From NCBI RefSeq assembly GCF_002368335.1, contig NZ_AP018288.1, positions 1,889,355 through 1,953,354 of the forward strand: a stretch of DNA of 64,000 nt. The letters are read 5' to 3'. The stretch is from Nostoc sp. NIES-4103. Lineage in GTDB: Bacteria; Cyanobacteriota; Cyanobacteriia; Cyanobacteriales; Nostocaceae. Shown piece by piece: positions 26,980-34,956 of this stretch. The number at the start of each line of letters is the position of its first letter. The stretch's first letter is position 1. Below the pieces are notes generated by a model that saw nothing but the letters and a program-made list of their open reading frames with translations, ran no database searches and had not been told where the DNA came from. The translations under genes were made by a program, and so were the position numbers.

Positions 26980-28200
26980 TTACAATTCAATAACCACCTT
27001 GACTTGCATATTGGTTAAGTCGGCAGCTTTTTGGCTGGAAGTATCATCTAGTTGGATATGGACTTGTACTACTCTGTTGTCAATGTTGCTGGTGGGGTCA
27101 GTGTTAATTACATTTTGTCGTCGCACCTGTAAGTCTTTACGTTCGATTTTTCCCTGTAATTCACTGGGTAGCACATCACCCACTACTCGCACTTGCTGCC
27201 CTATATGCACTTTGCTAATATCGCTTTCGTAGACTTCGGCTACCACATACATCTGGTTGGTTTGCCCAATGTCGGCAATGCCATCATTTGATACCAATTC
27301 TCCTGGCTGGGTGTGGATCTCGAATACTTGACCATCTTGAGGCGATCGCACATAAGCCTGTTTTAAATTTGCTTCTGCCCGATTCATGGCTGCTATGGCA
27401 TGGCTAACTTGTGCTTTGGCAGCTTCTACATCTACGACTCGCACTTCGGCAATCTCATTGAGTGTTGCTGTGGCTTCTTTGAGTTGTTGCTGGCTAGTTG
27501 ACTGGATGCGCTGTAATTGTGCTTGTGCTGATTGCAGATTTTTTTGGGCTGTTTCTAAAGTTAAGCGCTTGCTATCTTTTTGGGAGGCGGAGATTGCTCC
27601 CTGTTGATATAGCAGTTGATAGCGTTGATCTTCTGCTTGGGCGTTACGGACTTCGGCTTGCAAGCGGGCAATATTTGCTAGTTGGGCGTTAAGATCACCT
27701 TGGCGTTCTGCTGCTAGGCGAGCAATTGTTGCTTTTTGTGCAGCAATTTCTCCAGGTTTGGCACCTGCTTGGATGCGAACAAGGTTTGCCTGCTGGACTT
27801 TTACTTGTTCTTGTGCCTCTTTTAATGCTGCTTCTAAGCGATCGCGACTGTCAAGAATTGCAATCACCTGGCCTGCTTTTATCTTATCTCCCTCCTTAAT
27901 TAGCAGTTTTTCTACCCGACTACCGTCCGTAGATGTCGTAGCAGAAAGTTTAATTACTTTTCCCTTTGGCTCAATGCGTCCCAAGGCTGTCACTGTTTTT
28001 ATCTCTGGGATTACTGCCGGAATTTGTGTTTTTTGAGTCGAGTTATCCTGGAATCTTAATACCGTATAAACACTAGTTCCAATAACAGTCAAAGATACAA
28101 TAATAGCTATAAAAATGGGCGGACGTAAAATCGACTGAGGAGATATTGAACGGTTTAGCTTTGAGTTTTGCACAATAGCATACCTTTTAAGCAATTCCAA
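26980..28200 (-). CDS. devB: DevB-type periplasmic adaptor (HlyD-like membrane fusion protein)
   Basis: 406 residues: membrane anchor at about 30-50, then a lipoyl/barrel-sandwich half (about 75-118; TALGRIEPKGKVIKLS and LLIKEGDKIKAGQVIAILDSR), an Ala/Gln-rich alpha-helical hairpin (about 120-290) that contacts a TolC-type channel, the second barrel half (AYVRSPQDGQVFEI) and a beta-barrel C-terminus. It connects the DevCA pump to the outer membrane. It is the first gene of the operon and is divergent from a TetR regulator, with a palindrome between them. Confidence 0.92.
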   Translation of the reverse strand: MELLKRYAIVQNSKLNRSISPQSILRPPIFIAIIVSLTVIGTSVYTVLRFQDNSTQKTQIPAVIPEIKTVTALGRIEPKGKVIKLSATTSTDGSRVEKLLIKEGDKIKAGQVIAILDSRDRLEAALKEAQEQVKVQQANLVRIQAGAKPGEIAAQKATIARLAAERQGDLNAQLANIARLQAEVRNAQAEDQRYQLLYQQGAISASQKDSKRLTLETAQKNLQSAQAQLQRIQSTSQQQLKEATATLNEIAEVRVVDVEAAKAQVSHAIAAMNRAEANLKQAYVRSPQDGQVFEIHTQPGELVSNDGIADIGQTNQMYVVAEVYESDISKVHIGQQVRVVGDVLPSELQGKIERKDLQVRRQNVINTDPTSNIDNRVVQVHIQLDDTSSQKAADLTNMQVKVVIEL

Positions 28201-28615
28201 ATTCGCTGATTCAAATTAGAAAAAAATCGAATTTTGGTAAATGTCCTGGTTAAAGAAGCAAGGGAAAGAAGGGCAAAAAGGCAGCAAAGAAATTGGATTC
28301 CTGCTGCATGTGGTTTCATGCTTCACCCTTCAGTTGTATGCTCAACAAACAGAATGATCTGTAAGATACAAAACTAAACTGTATAGTTATATAATAGGAT
28401 TATACTAAACGGATTAGTTTAGTCAAGCGATCGCTAAAAACTATGTGCTTATCTACTGACTATGCTAGAAAAGCTTTCGAGCCTGCTAATCATGGGAAAA
28501 ACCCACAACTGAGCATGAAAAAGGAATATCCCCTACTTTCCACTCGCTTTTTAAAGTTAGGTGTGACAAAGTACAGAAATTCTTAAGACTGTTTACAAAA
28601 AAGGATTATTTAAAA
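28201..28615. promoter_or_regulatory. divergent promoter region of devBCA and the TetR gene
   Basis: No gene. It carries ACTAAAC-N6-GTTTAGT (28404-28423) and a nearby AACTAAACTGTATAGTT segment (about 28371-28387) sharing the ACTAAAC half-site, plus a TATAAT-like box at about 28391. These look like the operator region where the divergent TetR protein would act. Confidence 0.55.
28404..28423. promoter_or_regulatory. candidate TetR operator
   Basis: Perfect 7-base inverted repeat ACTAAAC/GTTTAGT with a 6-base spacer. The same ACTAAAC half-site occurs about 30 bases to the left. Size and place (between regulator and divergent target) match TetR operators; binding is inferred. Confidence 0.5.
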
Positions 28616-29233
28616 ATGGTGCGTGCAAAAGTTGGGGAAATAGATCGCTCAAATTCAGCAGATAAAGTAGAAAAAATTCTGCTTGGGGCGATGCAGCAGT
28701 TTCTAGTTCATGGCTACGCTGCCACTAGTATGGATAAGGTAGCAGAGGCGGCGGGGGTTTCTAAAGCAACGGTATATAGCCACTTTCAAGATAAAGAAGG
28801 ACTGTTTAGGGCACTGATAGAGAAACTGGCAAGAAAGCGGTTTCACTCAATATTGGGAACACAACCTTTGGTGGGAGAACCCTATATCGTACTGCGGCGT
28901 TTAGCAAAAACTGCATTGGATCAGATGGTCAATGACCAGGAATATCAGGCGTTTGAGCGGCTTCTGATTGGAGAGTCAGTACGGTTCCCTGAGTTAACTC
29001 AGGTTTTCATTAAGAGCATCGCTAAACCAGCCATAGAAACCATCAGTAAATACTTGGCTTCTCGAACTGAACTTAAAATACCCGACCCAGAGGCAACAGC
29101 AAGGATTCTGATTGGGTCATTAGTGCATTTTGTGATGACTCAAGAGATTATGCACGGTAAAGATATTATGCCAATGGAAAGCGATCGCTTGATTGATGCT
29201 TTGACACACCTGATTGTCAACTGTGCTGATTGA
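28616..29233 (+). CDS. TetR/AcrR-family transcriptional regulator
   Basis: 205 residues: N-terminal HTH (about 18-64; ILLGAMQQFLVHGYAATSMD then KVAEAAGVSKATVYSHFQDKEGLF, a textbook TetR HTH) and a helical ligand-binding/dimerisation C-terminus of the AcrR_C type. It is divergent from devBCA, with palindromic half-sites between them, so it most likely represses the exporter and its own gene until a ligand binds. This regulated arrangement hints that the exporter handles an inducible substrate rather than only a heterocyst glycolipid. Confidence 0.92.
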   Translation: MVRAKVGEIDRSNSADKVEKILLGAMQQFLVHGYAATSMDKVAEAAGVSKATVYSHFQDKEGLFRALIEKLARKRFHSILGTQPLVGEPYIVLRRLAKTALDQMVNDQEYQAFERLLIGESVRFPELTQVFIKSIAKPAIETISKYLASRTELKIPDPEATARILIGSLVHFVMTQEIMHGKDIMPMESDRLIDALTHLIVNCAD

Positions 29234-29302
29234 AATCTCATAGTAAATAAAGTTACGGCTAACACGTAAACTACCAACATCATCAAACAGCAGATATTAA
29301 GA

Positions 29303-29542
29303 TTAGAGGTTCACATCGTTGTTATTGTCTTTTTCCGACAGTTTTTTAGTGCTGTCAATCATAGCGGTAACTGGTTGAGTTAATGCGATCGTCGTTCCCA
29401 GTGGCAGCATACCACTAACCTCTAGACCTAGACTGCTCATGAGTAATACAGCACCCAGAACAATTGCTGCGGGATGGATTTTACTCTTCCAGTTGTTCTT
29501 GGGTGTTGGTTGTTGTGGGATGCGATGCGGCGAGTTTTTCAT
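29303..29542 (-). CDS. small membrane-anchored hypothetical protein
   Basis: 79 residues starting at the ATG at 29542, which has a strong AGGAGG ribosome binding site a few bases upstream. A basic N-terminus is followed by one hydrophobic helix (about 25-45; AIVLGAVLLMSSLGLEVSGM), a second weaker apolar stretch and an Asp/Asn-rich tail. I do not recognise it. It is convergent with the TetR gene and divergent from the conflict operon. Confidence 0.6.
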   Translation of the reverse strand: MKNSPHRIPQQPTPKNNWKSKIHPAAIVLGAVLLMSSLGLEVSGMLPLGTTIALTQPVTAMIDSTKKLSEKDNNNDVNL

Positions 29543-29686
29543 AATGCCCTCCTAACAGTTCAGAATTTTTTCTTACTAACCATCTTGAAGGATGAATCTT
29601 CTGCCACTGCTGATCATCAATGCGGATCATCCACAACTTATAAGAATTTATAAGAAATTTTATTCATATATGTAGAAACGTAGTTA

Positions 29687-29717
29687 TTGCAAGCTTTTCA
29701 AAGCAGCGTTGTATAAT
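29687..29717 (+). promoter_or_regulatory. candidate promoter of the MoxR-vWA operon
   Basis: TTGCAA (29687-29692) and TATAAT (29712-29717) with a 19-base spacer, about 93 bases before the chosen start of the first operon gene. The spacer is longer than ideal, so this is tentative. Confidence 0.4.
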
Positions 29718-29750
29718 ACACCAAGGATTTTTGTCTGCTGTTGAAAATTT

Positions 29751-29776
29751 GCGGATCATCGACGCGGATCATCGAC
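29751..29776. repeat. tandem 13-base direct repeat in the operon leader
   Basis: GCGGATCATCGAC occurs twice head-to-tail (29751-29763, 29764-29776), and a third partial copy (GCGGATCATC) lies at 29622-29631. The pair is 34 bases before the ATG at 29810 and downstream of the candidate promoter, a position suited to repressor binding. Confidence 0.7.
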
Positions 29777-29809
29777 ATTCTAATTTGGAGTGTATTGGCA
29801 TTTGTGAGT

Positions 29810-30961
29810 ATGTCAGAGTCTAAACCCAATAAAAAACGTAAGCAGTGTATATTATCTAAAAATGGGAAAGAAAAGCTAGAAATTCAACTAGATAAATTAC
29901 GAAAACAATTTCCAAATGAATACGACACACAGACAGATTTGGCAGACAAAACAGGTCTGAATCGTGATACGGTAAAAAAGATTTTAGAACAGTGGAACCA
30001 AAAACCAGTAACTTATAGTCGTCTAGATCAATTTTTTGAGAAAATAGGAATATCTTTAAATGAAGAAGATTATGACAATCCTCCAAAGCAGGAACTAGAA
30101 AAGCCTCACAAACAAACTGACAAATCTAATAATTTAGAATATGGCATTAAAGAACTAAAAAATGCTTTACAAGAATTAGGATATGATGCACAAAGGAATT
30201 TATTCAAGGAGAGCATTAAGCAGGTTAAACCAGCAGCAACTTTTTTAATCTACGGTCAAAATGATTACGGGCAAAAATGGCTAGTCAATTTACTCAGGTA
30301 CAAACATCTACCTTTACATACAACAGATGTTTGGCAGCATCCATTGAAAATTAACCGTCAAAATGCAAAAAATATTGAAACTATTTGGCAAAAATTAGCA
30401 GGATTGCTTGGTATTGAAAATTCAGCGCCAGAGATTCTGGCAGAAGAACTTTACAAGCATTGGGAAACTCGTCCAGTAATTTTAGTTCTTTACATAGAAC
30501 ATCTTGCTGATAATTATTTAGAACAATTTATTAATCAGCTTTGGCAACCTGTAGTTGATAAGGTAAATAAGGCTTGTTCTTCTCCAGAGAAAAATCATAG
30601 AATTAATAAAATTAATAAATTAATTTTATTTCTAGTTGATGATGCAAATTATCAGCCTAAGTTAAAAAAGTGTTTGTTACTAGAACCAGATAAAACTCAA
30701 TCTCACAAACCTGTTTCATTAAGGAAAATAGAACATTTCAATCTAGACAGTATAGAAAATTGGGTTGGGCTTGATAATCAATGTCAATTATTACCCCAAA
30801 TCTGGAAGGGATCAAAAGCTAAAGCAAATCAAATGCGAGAAATAGCAGAAGAAATGGAAGAAATTGTCCAAAAACATACCACACCTATATCAGTTTTCAG
30901 AGAAATTTGTGAGTGTTGTGAATTGAAATGGCATGATATTGAAATTACACTATCACTATGA
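29810..30961 (+). CDS. HTH plus degenerate STAND (iSTAND-like) NTPase-fold protein
   Basis: 383 residues from the ATG at 29810 (MSESKPNKKRK); a TTG start at 29741 would only add a leader. N-terminal helix-turn-helix at about 38-62 (DLADKTGLNRDTVKKILEQW), a linker (85-140), then a STAND-like P-loop fold (about 140-330). The Walker A position reads GQNDYGQKWL (149-158): the Lys-Thr needed for NTP binding is gone, as in the inactive-STAND family. The Walker B strand is also weak (LILFLVDDANYQ). The C-terminus (330-383) is helical. It overlaps the MoxR gene by 4 bases. Likely role: sensor or adaptor that controls the MoxR-vWA pair, possibly also binding the leader repeats. Confidence 0.75.
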   Translation: MSESKPNKKRKQCILSKNGKEKLEIQLDKLRKQFPNEYDTQTDLADKTGLNRDTVKKILEQWNQKPVTYSRLDQFFEKIGISLNEEDYDNPPKQELEKPHKQTDKSNNLEYGIKELKNALQELGYDAQRNLFKESIKQVKPAATFLIYGQNDYGQKWLVNLLRYKHLPLHTTDVWQHPLKINRQNAKNIETIWQKLAGLLGIENSAPEILAEELYKHWETRPVILVLYIEHLADNYLEQFINQLWQPVVDKVNKACSSPEKNHRINKINKLILFLVDDANYQPKLKKCLLLEPDKTQSHKPVSLRKIEHFNLDSIENWVGLDNQCQLLPQIWKGSKAKANQMREIAEEMEEIVQKHTTPISVFREICECCELKWHDIEITLSL

Positions 30962-31977
30962 CCACCAAAAAACTAGAGTATAGATATACAGGTGAGCGAA
31001 AATACCAGCCCCAACCTAACCCCAACAACACAGAAACTAGAGGGCGAAAACAATATCCTTATCTACCTGATAAAGGTTTAATTCAAGCTGTTAACCTCGC
31101 AATTTATCTCCAGCGTCCCTTGTTACTCCAAGGAGAACCAGGATGTGGTAAAACCTTGCTAGCTTCTGCAATTGCTCATGAATTTAAAGAACATTTTTTA
31201 GAGCATTTAGTATGTTTAGGGCTGACAGAATATCCTTACTTTTCTTGGTATATTAAATCTACTACCCGTGCTAAAGAAGGTTTATACACCTATGATGCTG
31301 TCGGACGCTTGCGGGATGGTCAATTAATCACTATACATTCTGCTCAAGAATCTTTGAACAAAGATGAAAAAAAAGAACTACTTCAACGATTTAACGATTT
31401 GAATTATTATATTAAATGGGGTGTTTTAGGGCAGGCTTTTCAAATAGAAGAATTGCGTCCTATTATTTTAATAGATGAAATAGATAAAGCTGATATTGAT
31501 TTTCCTAACGACCTTTTACTAGAACTGGATGAAGGCAGATTTATAGTTAATGAAACTGGGCAAGAAATAATGGCTAAACAACCGCCCATTGTGATTATTA
31601 CCAGTAATAGCGAAAAAGAATTACCTGATGCTTTCTTGCGAAGGTGCATCTTTTATTATTTAGATTTTCCCAATAAACAACATTTAATTGATATTGTTAA
31701 TGCTCATTTCCCTCAAATTAGGAGTGAAAATTTAGTAGATAAAGCAGTTAGTAAATTTATCGATATCTACGAGAAGGGAACTAGAAGGAAAGATGGTAAA
31801 AAAGCTAGTACCAGCGAATTGCTAGATTTAATCCGCTGGCTACATGAGCGTTATCCTAACACAAGAGAAGCTTTAAAGATTATTAACGAATTAGCTAAAG
31901 ATGATTATCGTCATCTGTTAGGAATATTGCTAAAAACGAAAGAAGACCAAGAATATTACAAGCAGCAGTTAAAGTGA
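30958..31977 (+). CDS. MoxR-family AAA+ ATPase
   Basis: 339 residues. Walker A is GEPGCGKT (59-66), Walker B is IILIDEID with Asp173/Glu174, followed by sensor 1 (VIITSNSEKELPDAF) and an arginine finger (LRRC); a helical lid follows at 250-330. MoxR ATPases act as remodelling chaperones together with vWA-domain partners, and the next gene encodes one. Start ATG at 30958 overlaps the upstream gene by 4 bases, and its own stop overlaps the GTG start of the vWA gene (GTGA), so the three products are translationally coupled and likely made in fixed ratio. All key ATPase residues are present. Confidence 0.92.
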   Translation: MTTKKLEYRYTGERKYQPQPNPNNTETRGRKQYPYLPDKGLIQAVNLAIYLQRPLLLQGEPGCGKTLLASAIAHEFKEHFLEHLVCLGLTEYPYFSWYIKSTTRAKEGLYTYDAVGRLRDGQLITIHSAQESLNKDEKKELLQRFNDLNYYIKWGVLGQAFQIEELRPIILIDEIDKADIDFPNDLLLELDEGRFIVNETGQEIMAKQPPIVIITSNSEKELPDAFLRRCIFYYLDFPNKQHLIDIVNAHFPQIRSENLVDKAVSKFIDIYEKGTRRKDGKKASTSELLDLIRWLHERYPNTREALKIINELAKDDYRHLLGILLKTKEDQEYYKQQLK

Positions 31978-33254
31978 GTCAGCAAAAGCCACCTCTATTT
32001 GATTTATTTATTGGGTCGCGAGAAGAAGCAGGCTTACCTCTGACTATCGACCAATATTATTTATTAGTGCAAGCGTTGCATGGTGGATTTGGTATTGCTA
32101 ATCGTGATGAACTCAAACAAATCTGTCGGTTGCTATGGGTAAAATCTAAAACTTCATTGCAAGCAGAAAAGTTTGAGAAATATTTTGAGGAATATTTTCA
32201 AGAATATGATGATTTATTCAAATTTCAAAATCTTCCATTACAACCACAAGCTAATTCAGTAGCTACTACACCAGCACGACCTACTTCTTCTGATCAGTCT
32301 GAATCATCACTAGTAAATGTTACAAGTTCATCAGAAACTAGTGAAAATCAGTCTGAATCATCACTAGTAAATGTTACAAGTTCATCAGAAACTAGTGAAA
32401 ATCAGTCTGAATCATCACTAGTAAATGTTACAAGTTCATCAGAAACTAGTGAAAATCAGTCTGAATCATCACCAAATGTCACAGAATCATCAGAAAATAG
32501 TAAAAATAAGTCTGAATCACCACTAAATGTCACAGGATCTAGTGAAGAATCCTTACAAAATCCTATTGCTATTGGTGGTAAATTACTGCCTCCAAAACCG
32601 TTTAAAGAAGACAAATATCAACTAAATGCTAGAGATTTTCCTGTTACGGAAAGACAAATACAGCAGAATTGGCGTTACTTGCGTCGCCCAATGAGAGAGG
32701 GAGAATCAACTGAAATAGATATAGAAGCCTCCATTGACAAAATCTGCCAAGATGGTGTTTTTCTGGAATCTGTGTTAATTCCTAATAGAGTCAATCGGGC
32801 AGAGTTGCTACTATTAATTGATGTTTCTAATTCTATGGTTCCCTTTTATTTGTTGTCTCAAAAATTGGTTGATAATCTTCAAGGTGGGCGTTTGGGTAAA
32901 GCTGAAACTTACTATTTTCGCAACTGTCCTCAAAATTATTTGTATTTTCATCCCCAGCGCCCGCAAGCAAAACTTATTCAAGATTTGCTGCCAAAATTGC
33001 ATAGTAAACGAACTATTGCTTTAATTATCAGTGATGGAGGTGCTGCCCGTGGCGGTATTAATCGAGATAGAATAAGACAAACTAAGGAGTTTATAGCAGA
33101 GTTGAGTGCTTGTGTGCGTCATGTTGCATGGTTAAATCCTGTACCGGAGGAACGTTGGCAAAGTACAACCGCTGAGGGAATTTCTCAATCAACACAGATG
33201 TTTGAACTCAATTCTTCTGGTCTAAAAGCTGCTATTCGTTCAGGTAAAGGATGA
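31974..33254 (+). CDS. SAV_2336-N / vWA-domain protein with tandem-repeat linker
   Basis: 426 residues from the GTG at 31974. The N-terminal domain (about 1-85; GLPLTIDQYYLLVQALHGGF, then ICRLLWVKSKTS) matches the SAV_2336 N-terminal family. A Ser/Glu/Asn-rich linker (about 100-200) contains three identical 18-residue repeats plus two decayed copies. A conserved stretch (about 215-265) leads to a vWA domain (about 278-426) whose MIDAS is intact: DVSNS with Asp283, Ser285, Ser287, and the later ISDGGAARG. vWA proteins bind ligands or partners through Mg2+ and pair with MoxR ATPases. The frame ends just after the vWA core; its usual downstream domain appears to be in the next gene. Confidence 0.82.
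   Translation: MSQQKPPLFDLFIGSREEAGLPLTIDQYYLLVQALHGGFGIANRDELKQICRLLWVKSKTSLQAEKFEKYFEEYFQEYDDLFKFQNLPLQPQANSVATTPARPTSSDQSESSLVNVTSSSETSENQSESSLVNVTSSSETSENQSESSLVNVTSSSETSENQSESSPNVTESSENSKNKSESPLNVTGSSEESLQNPIAIGGKLLPPKPFKEDKYQLNARDFPVTERQIQQNWRYLRRPMREGESTEIDIEASIDKICQDGVFLESVLIPNRVNRAELLLLIDVSNSMVPFYLLSQKLVDNLQGGRLGKAETYYFRNCPQNYLYFHPQRPQAKLIQDLLPKLHSKRTIALIISDGGAARGGINRDRIRQTKEFIAELSACVRHVAWLNPVPEERWQSTTAEGISQSTQMFELNSSGLKAAIRSGKG
32295..32456 (+). repeat. three perfect 54-base in-frame tandem repeats in the vWA gene
   Basis: Units 32295-32348, 32349-32402 and 32403-32456 are identical and each codes for 18 residues beginning QSESSLVNVT. A fourth and fifth degenerate unit follow to about 32550. 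Copy number can change without shifting the frame. Confidence 0.9.
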
Positions 33255-33297
33255 AAAAATAATTTAAATGCGGACTTGATATAGGTTAGTAGGTTAG

Positions 33298-33376
33298 TAG
33301 GGTGTGTTGTCGCGCAGCGCAACGCACCATCATCAATTTGTTGGTGCGTTAAAACTAACGTCCATAACGCACCCTA
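33298..33376. repeat. compound palindromic repeat between vWA and effector genes
   Basis: Outer ends TAGGGTGTGTT (33298-33308) and AACGCACCCTA (33366-33376) are inverted; inner GGTGCGTT/AACGCACC copies nest inside. It is a relative of the 34-base repeat at 11040 and 13857 and fills most of the 151-base gap between the two genes. Confidence 0.75.
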
Positions 33377-33405
33377 CTTCACTAAAATCCAAAATCCAAA
33401 ATGGT

Positions 33406-34956
33406 ATGACAGCAAAAATCAGCCAGCAATTCAAACATCCCTTGTTGCAAGTCTTTGCAAAACGCTTTGGTGAGGCACATGTTGATTTAGCTTGTCATGC
33501 AGCTTTTCCTGTAGCACTCACACCAGAACTTTTATATAGCCTGCGGGAGAATTTCTTACCGGATACACCTTGGATAGCTGTTGCTGATATTTTGCTGTTT
33601 TTGTGTGATTCTGTGGGCTACCAACTTTATGAATTACAAGGTGAAGTACGCAATGAGTTACTGCTTTATCTCAAAGATAAACAACGTTTTGGTGTAGAAC
33701 GACTGTACGCATTATCTGATTTCATGGTTGCCTATATTCGCCAGCAATTAAAGACAAATAATTATGCTGACGAAGATTTGGGTGCAACTCCCCATTGGAC
33801 GGCATTAGCTTACATTAAACCTCAAACAGCAGTTAATGATATTGCTGAAAATTTACAAGCAGCATTACAGCATAAGTCTGGAGAGTTGGTAAAATTTACT
33901 TCTTTATTAGAGAGTTATGCTGATACAGATCCGTTAATGAATTTAGGGTTTAAACATTTATTGGGTTTATCTCGTGGTTGGGATGCAAAAGTACGAGGAG
34001 ACACAGAAACAGCCGAGGCAGAGTTTGCCCAGTTGCGTCAAGAATTTGGTGACTCTTTAACAGTTGGGGGTGTGAGGTTTGAAATTCCGCCAGATGGTGA
34101 TGATGAATTATTGAGTTTTGATTTTGAGGTTGTCATTGTTAACCGTCGTGGGGAAATTATTCAACGAGAAACTAAACAAGCAAAATATTTTATTGAAGAT
34201 TTAGGTGATGGTATTACTTTAGAAATGGTGGCTATCCCTGGTGGGAAATTTATGATGGGTTCGCCCAATGGGGAAGGTGATTATGATGAACATCCGCAGC
34301 ATGAGGTGAATGTTCAGCCTTTTTTTATGGGCAAATACCCAATTACTCAGGCGCAATGGCGGGCGGTAGCTGCATTACCTCAAGTTGAGCGTGACTTGAA
34401 ACCAAACCCATCTTGTTTTAAAGGTGATGATCTTCCTGTAGAGTGTGCTTCGTGGTATGATGTTACAGAGTTTTGCAAAAGACTCTCTAAATCTACCGGA
34501 CAGCAATATCGTTTACCCAGTGAAGCAGAGTGGGAATACGCCTGTCGTGCTAAGACTGTAACACATTTTTATTTTGGTGAAACAATTACAGGTAAGTTAG
34601 CTAATTACGATGCTAATTACAGCTATGCAAATGGACCTAAAGGACAGTATCGAGAAACAACTACATCAGTAGGGACTTTTCCGCCTAATGCCTTTGGCTT
34701 ATACGACATGCACGGCAACGTATGGGAATGGTGTGCTGATAATTTGCATAACTATAAGAAGACACCAAATGATGGCAGTACTTGGTCAATAAAGTTAATA
34801 AACGATAATCACTATCGGGTGGTGCGCGGTGGTTCTTGGAAAAACAGTAATGGAAGTTGTCGTTCCGCTTATCGCTGCTCCTACAACCCCGACATCAACA
34901 GTTATATTATTGGTTTTCGGGTTGTGTCTCAGGGTGCGGCAGCGAGGACTCGTTAA
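33406..34956 (+). CDS. SAV_2336-associated protein with formylglycine-generating-enzyme-like (SUMF1/EgtB) domain
   Basis: 516 residues from the ATG at 33406 (MTAKISQQFKH); the frame upstream only reads the repeat. The N-terminal helical half (about 1-200; LACHAAFPVALTPELLYSLREN, PWIAVADILLFLCDSVGYQLYE) is the region that follows vWA domains in this family. The C-terminal half (about 265-512) is an FGE-sulfatase fold: MVAIPGGKFMMGSP, EHPQHEV, RLPSEAEWEYACRA, YDMHGNVWEWC and RVVRGGSW. The first of the two catalytic copper-binding cysteines of true FGE (GGSxxC) is Asn here (GGSWKN). It may be a conflict-system effector or binding module. No ribosome site is evident; expression may depend on read-through from the vWA gene. 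Confidence 0.82.
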   Translation: MTAKISQQFKHPLLQVFAKRFGEAHVDLACHAAFPVALTPELLYSLRENFLPDTPWIAVADILLFLCDSVGYQLYELQGEVRNELLLYLKDKQRFGVERLYALSDFMVAYIRQQLKTNNYADEDLGATPHWTALAYIKPQTAVNDIAENLQAALQHKSGELVKFTSLLESYADTDPLMNLGFKHLLGLSRGWDAKVRGDTETAEAEFAQLRQEFGDSLTVGGVRFEIPPDGDDELLSFDFEVVIVNRRGEIIQRETKQAKYFIEDLGDGITLEMVAIPGGKFMMGSPNGEGDYDEHPQHEVNVQPFFMGKYPITQAQWRAVAALPQVERDLKPNPSCFKGDDLPVECASWYDVTEFCKRLSKSTGQQYRLPSEAEWEYACRAKTVTHFYFGETITGKLANYDANYSYANGPKGQYRETTTSVGTFPPNAFGLYDMHGNVWEWCADNLHNYKKTPNDGSTWSIKLINDNHYRVVRGGSWKNSNGSCRSAYRCSYNPDINSYIIGFRVVSQGAAARTR

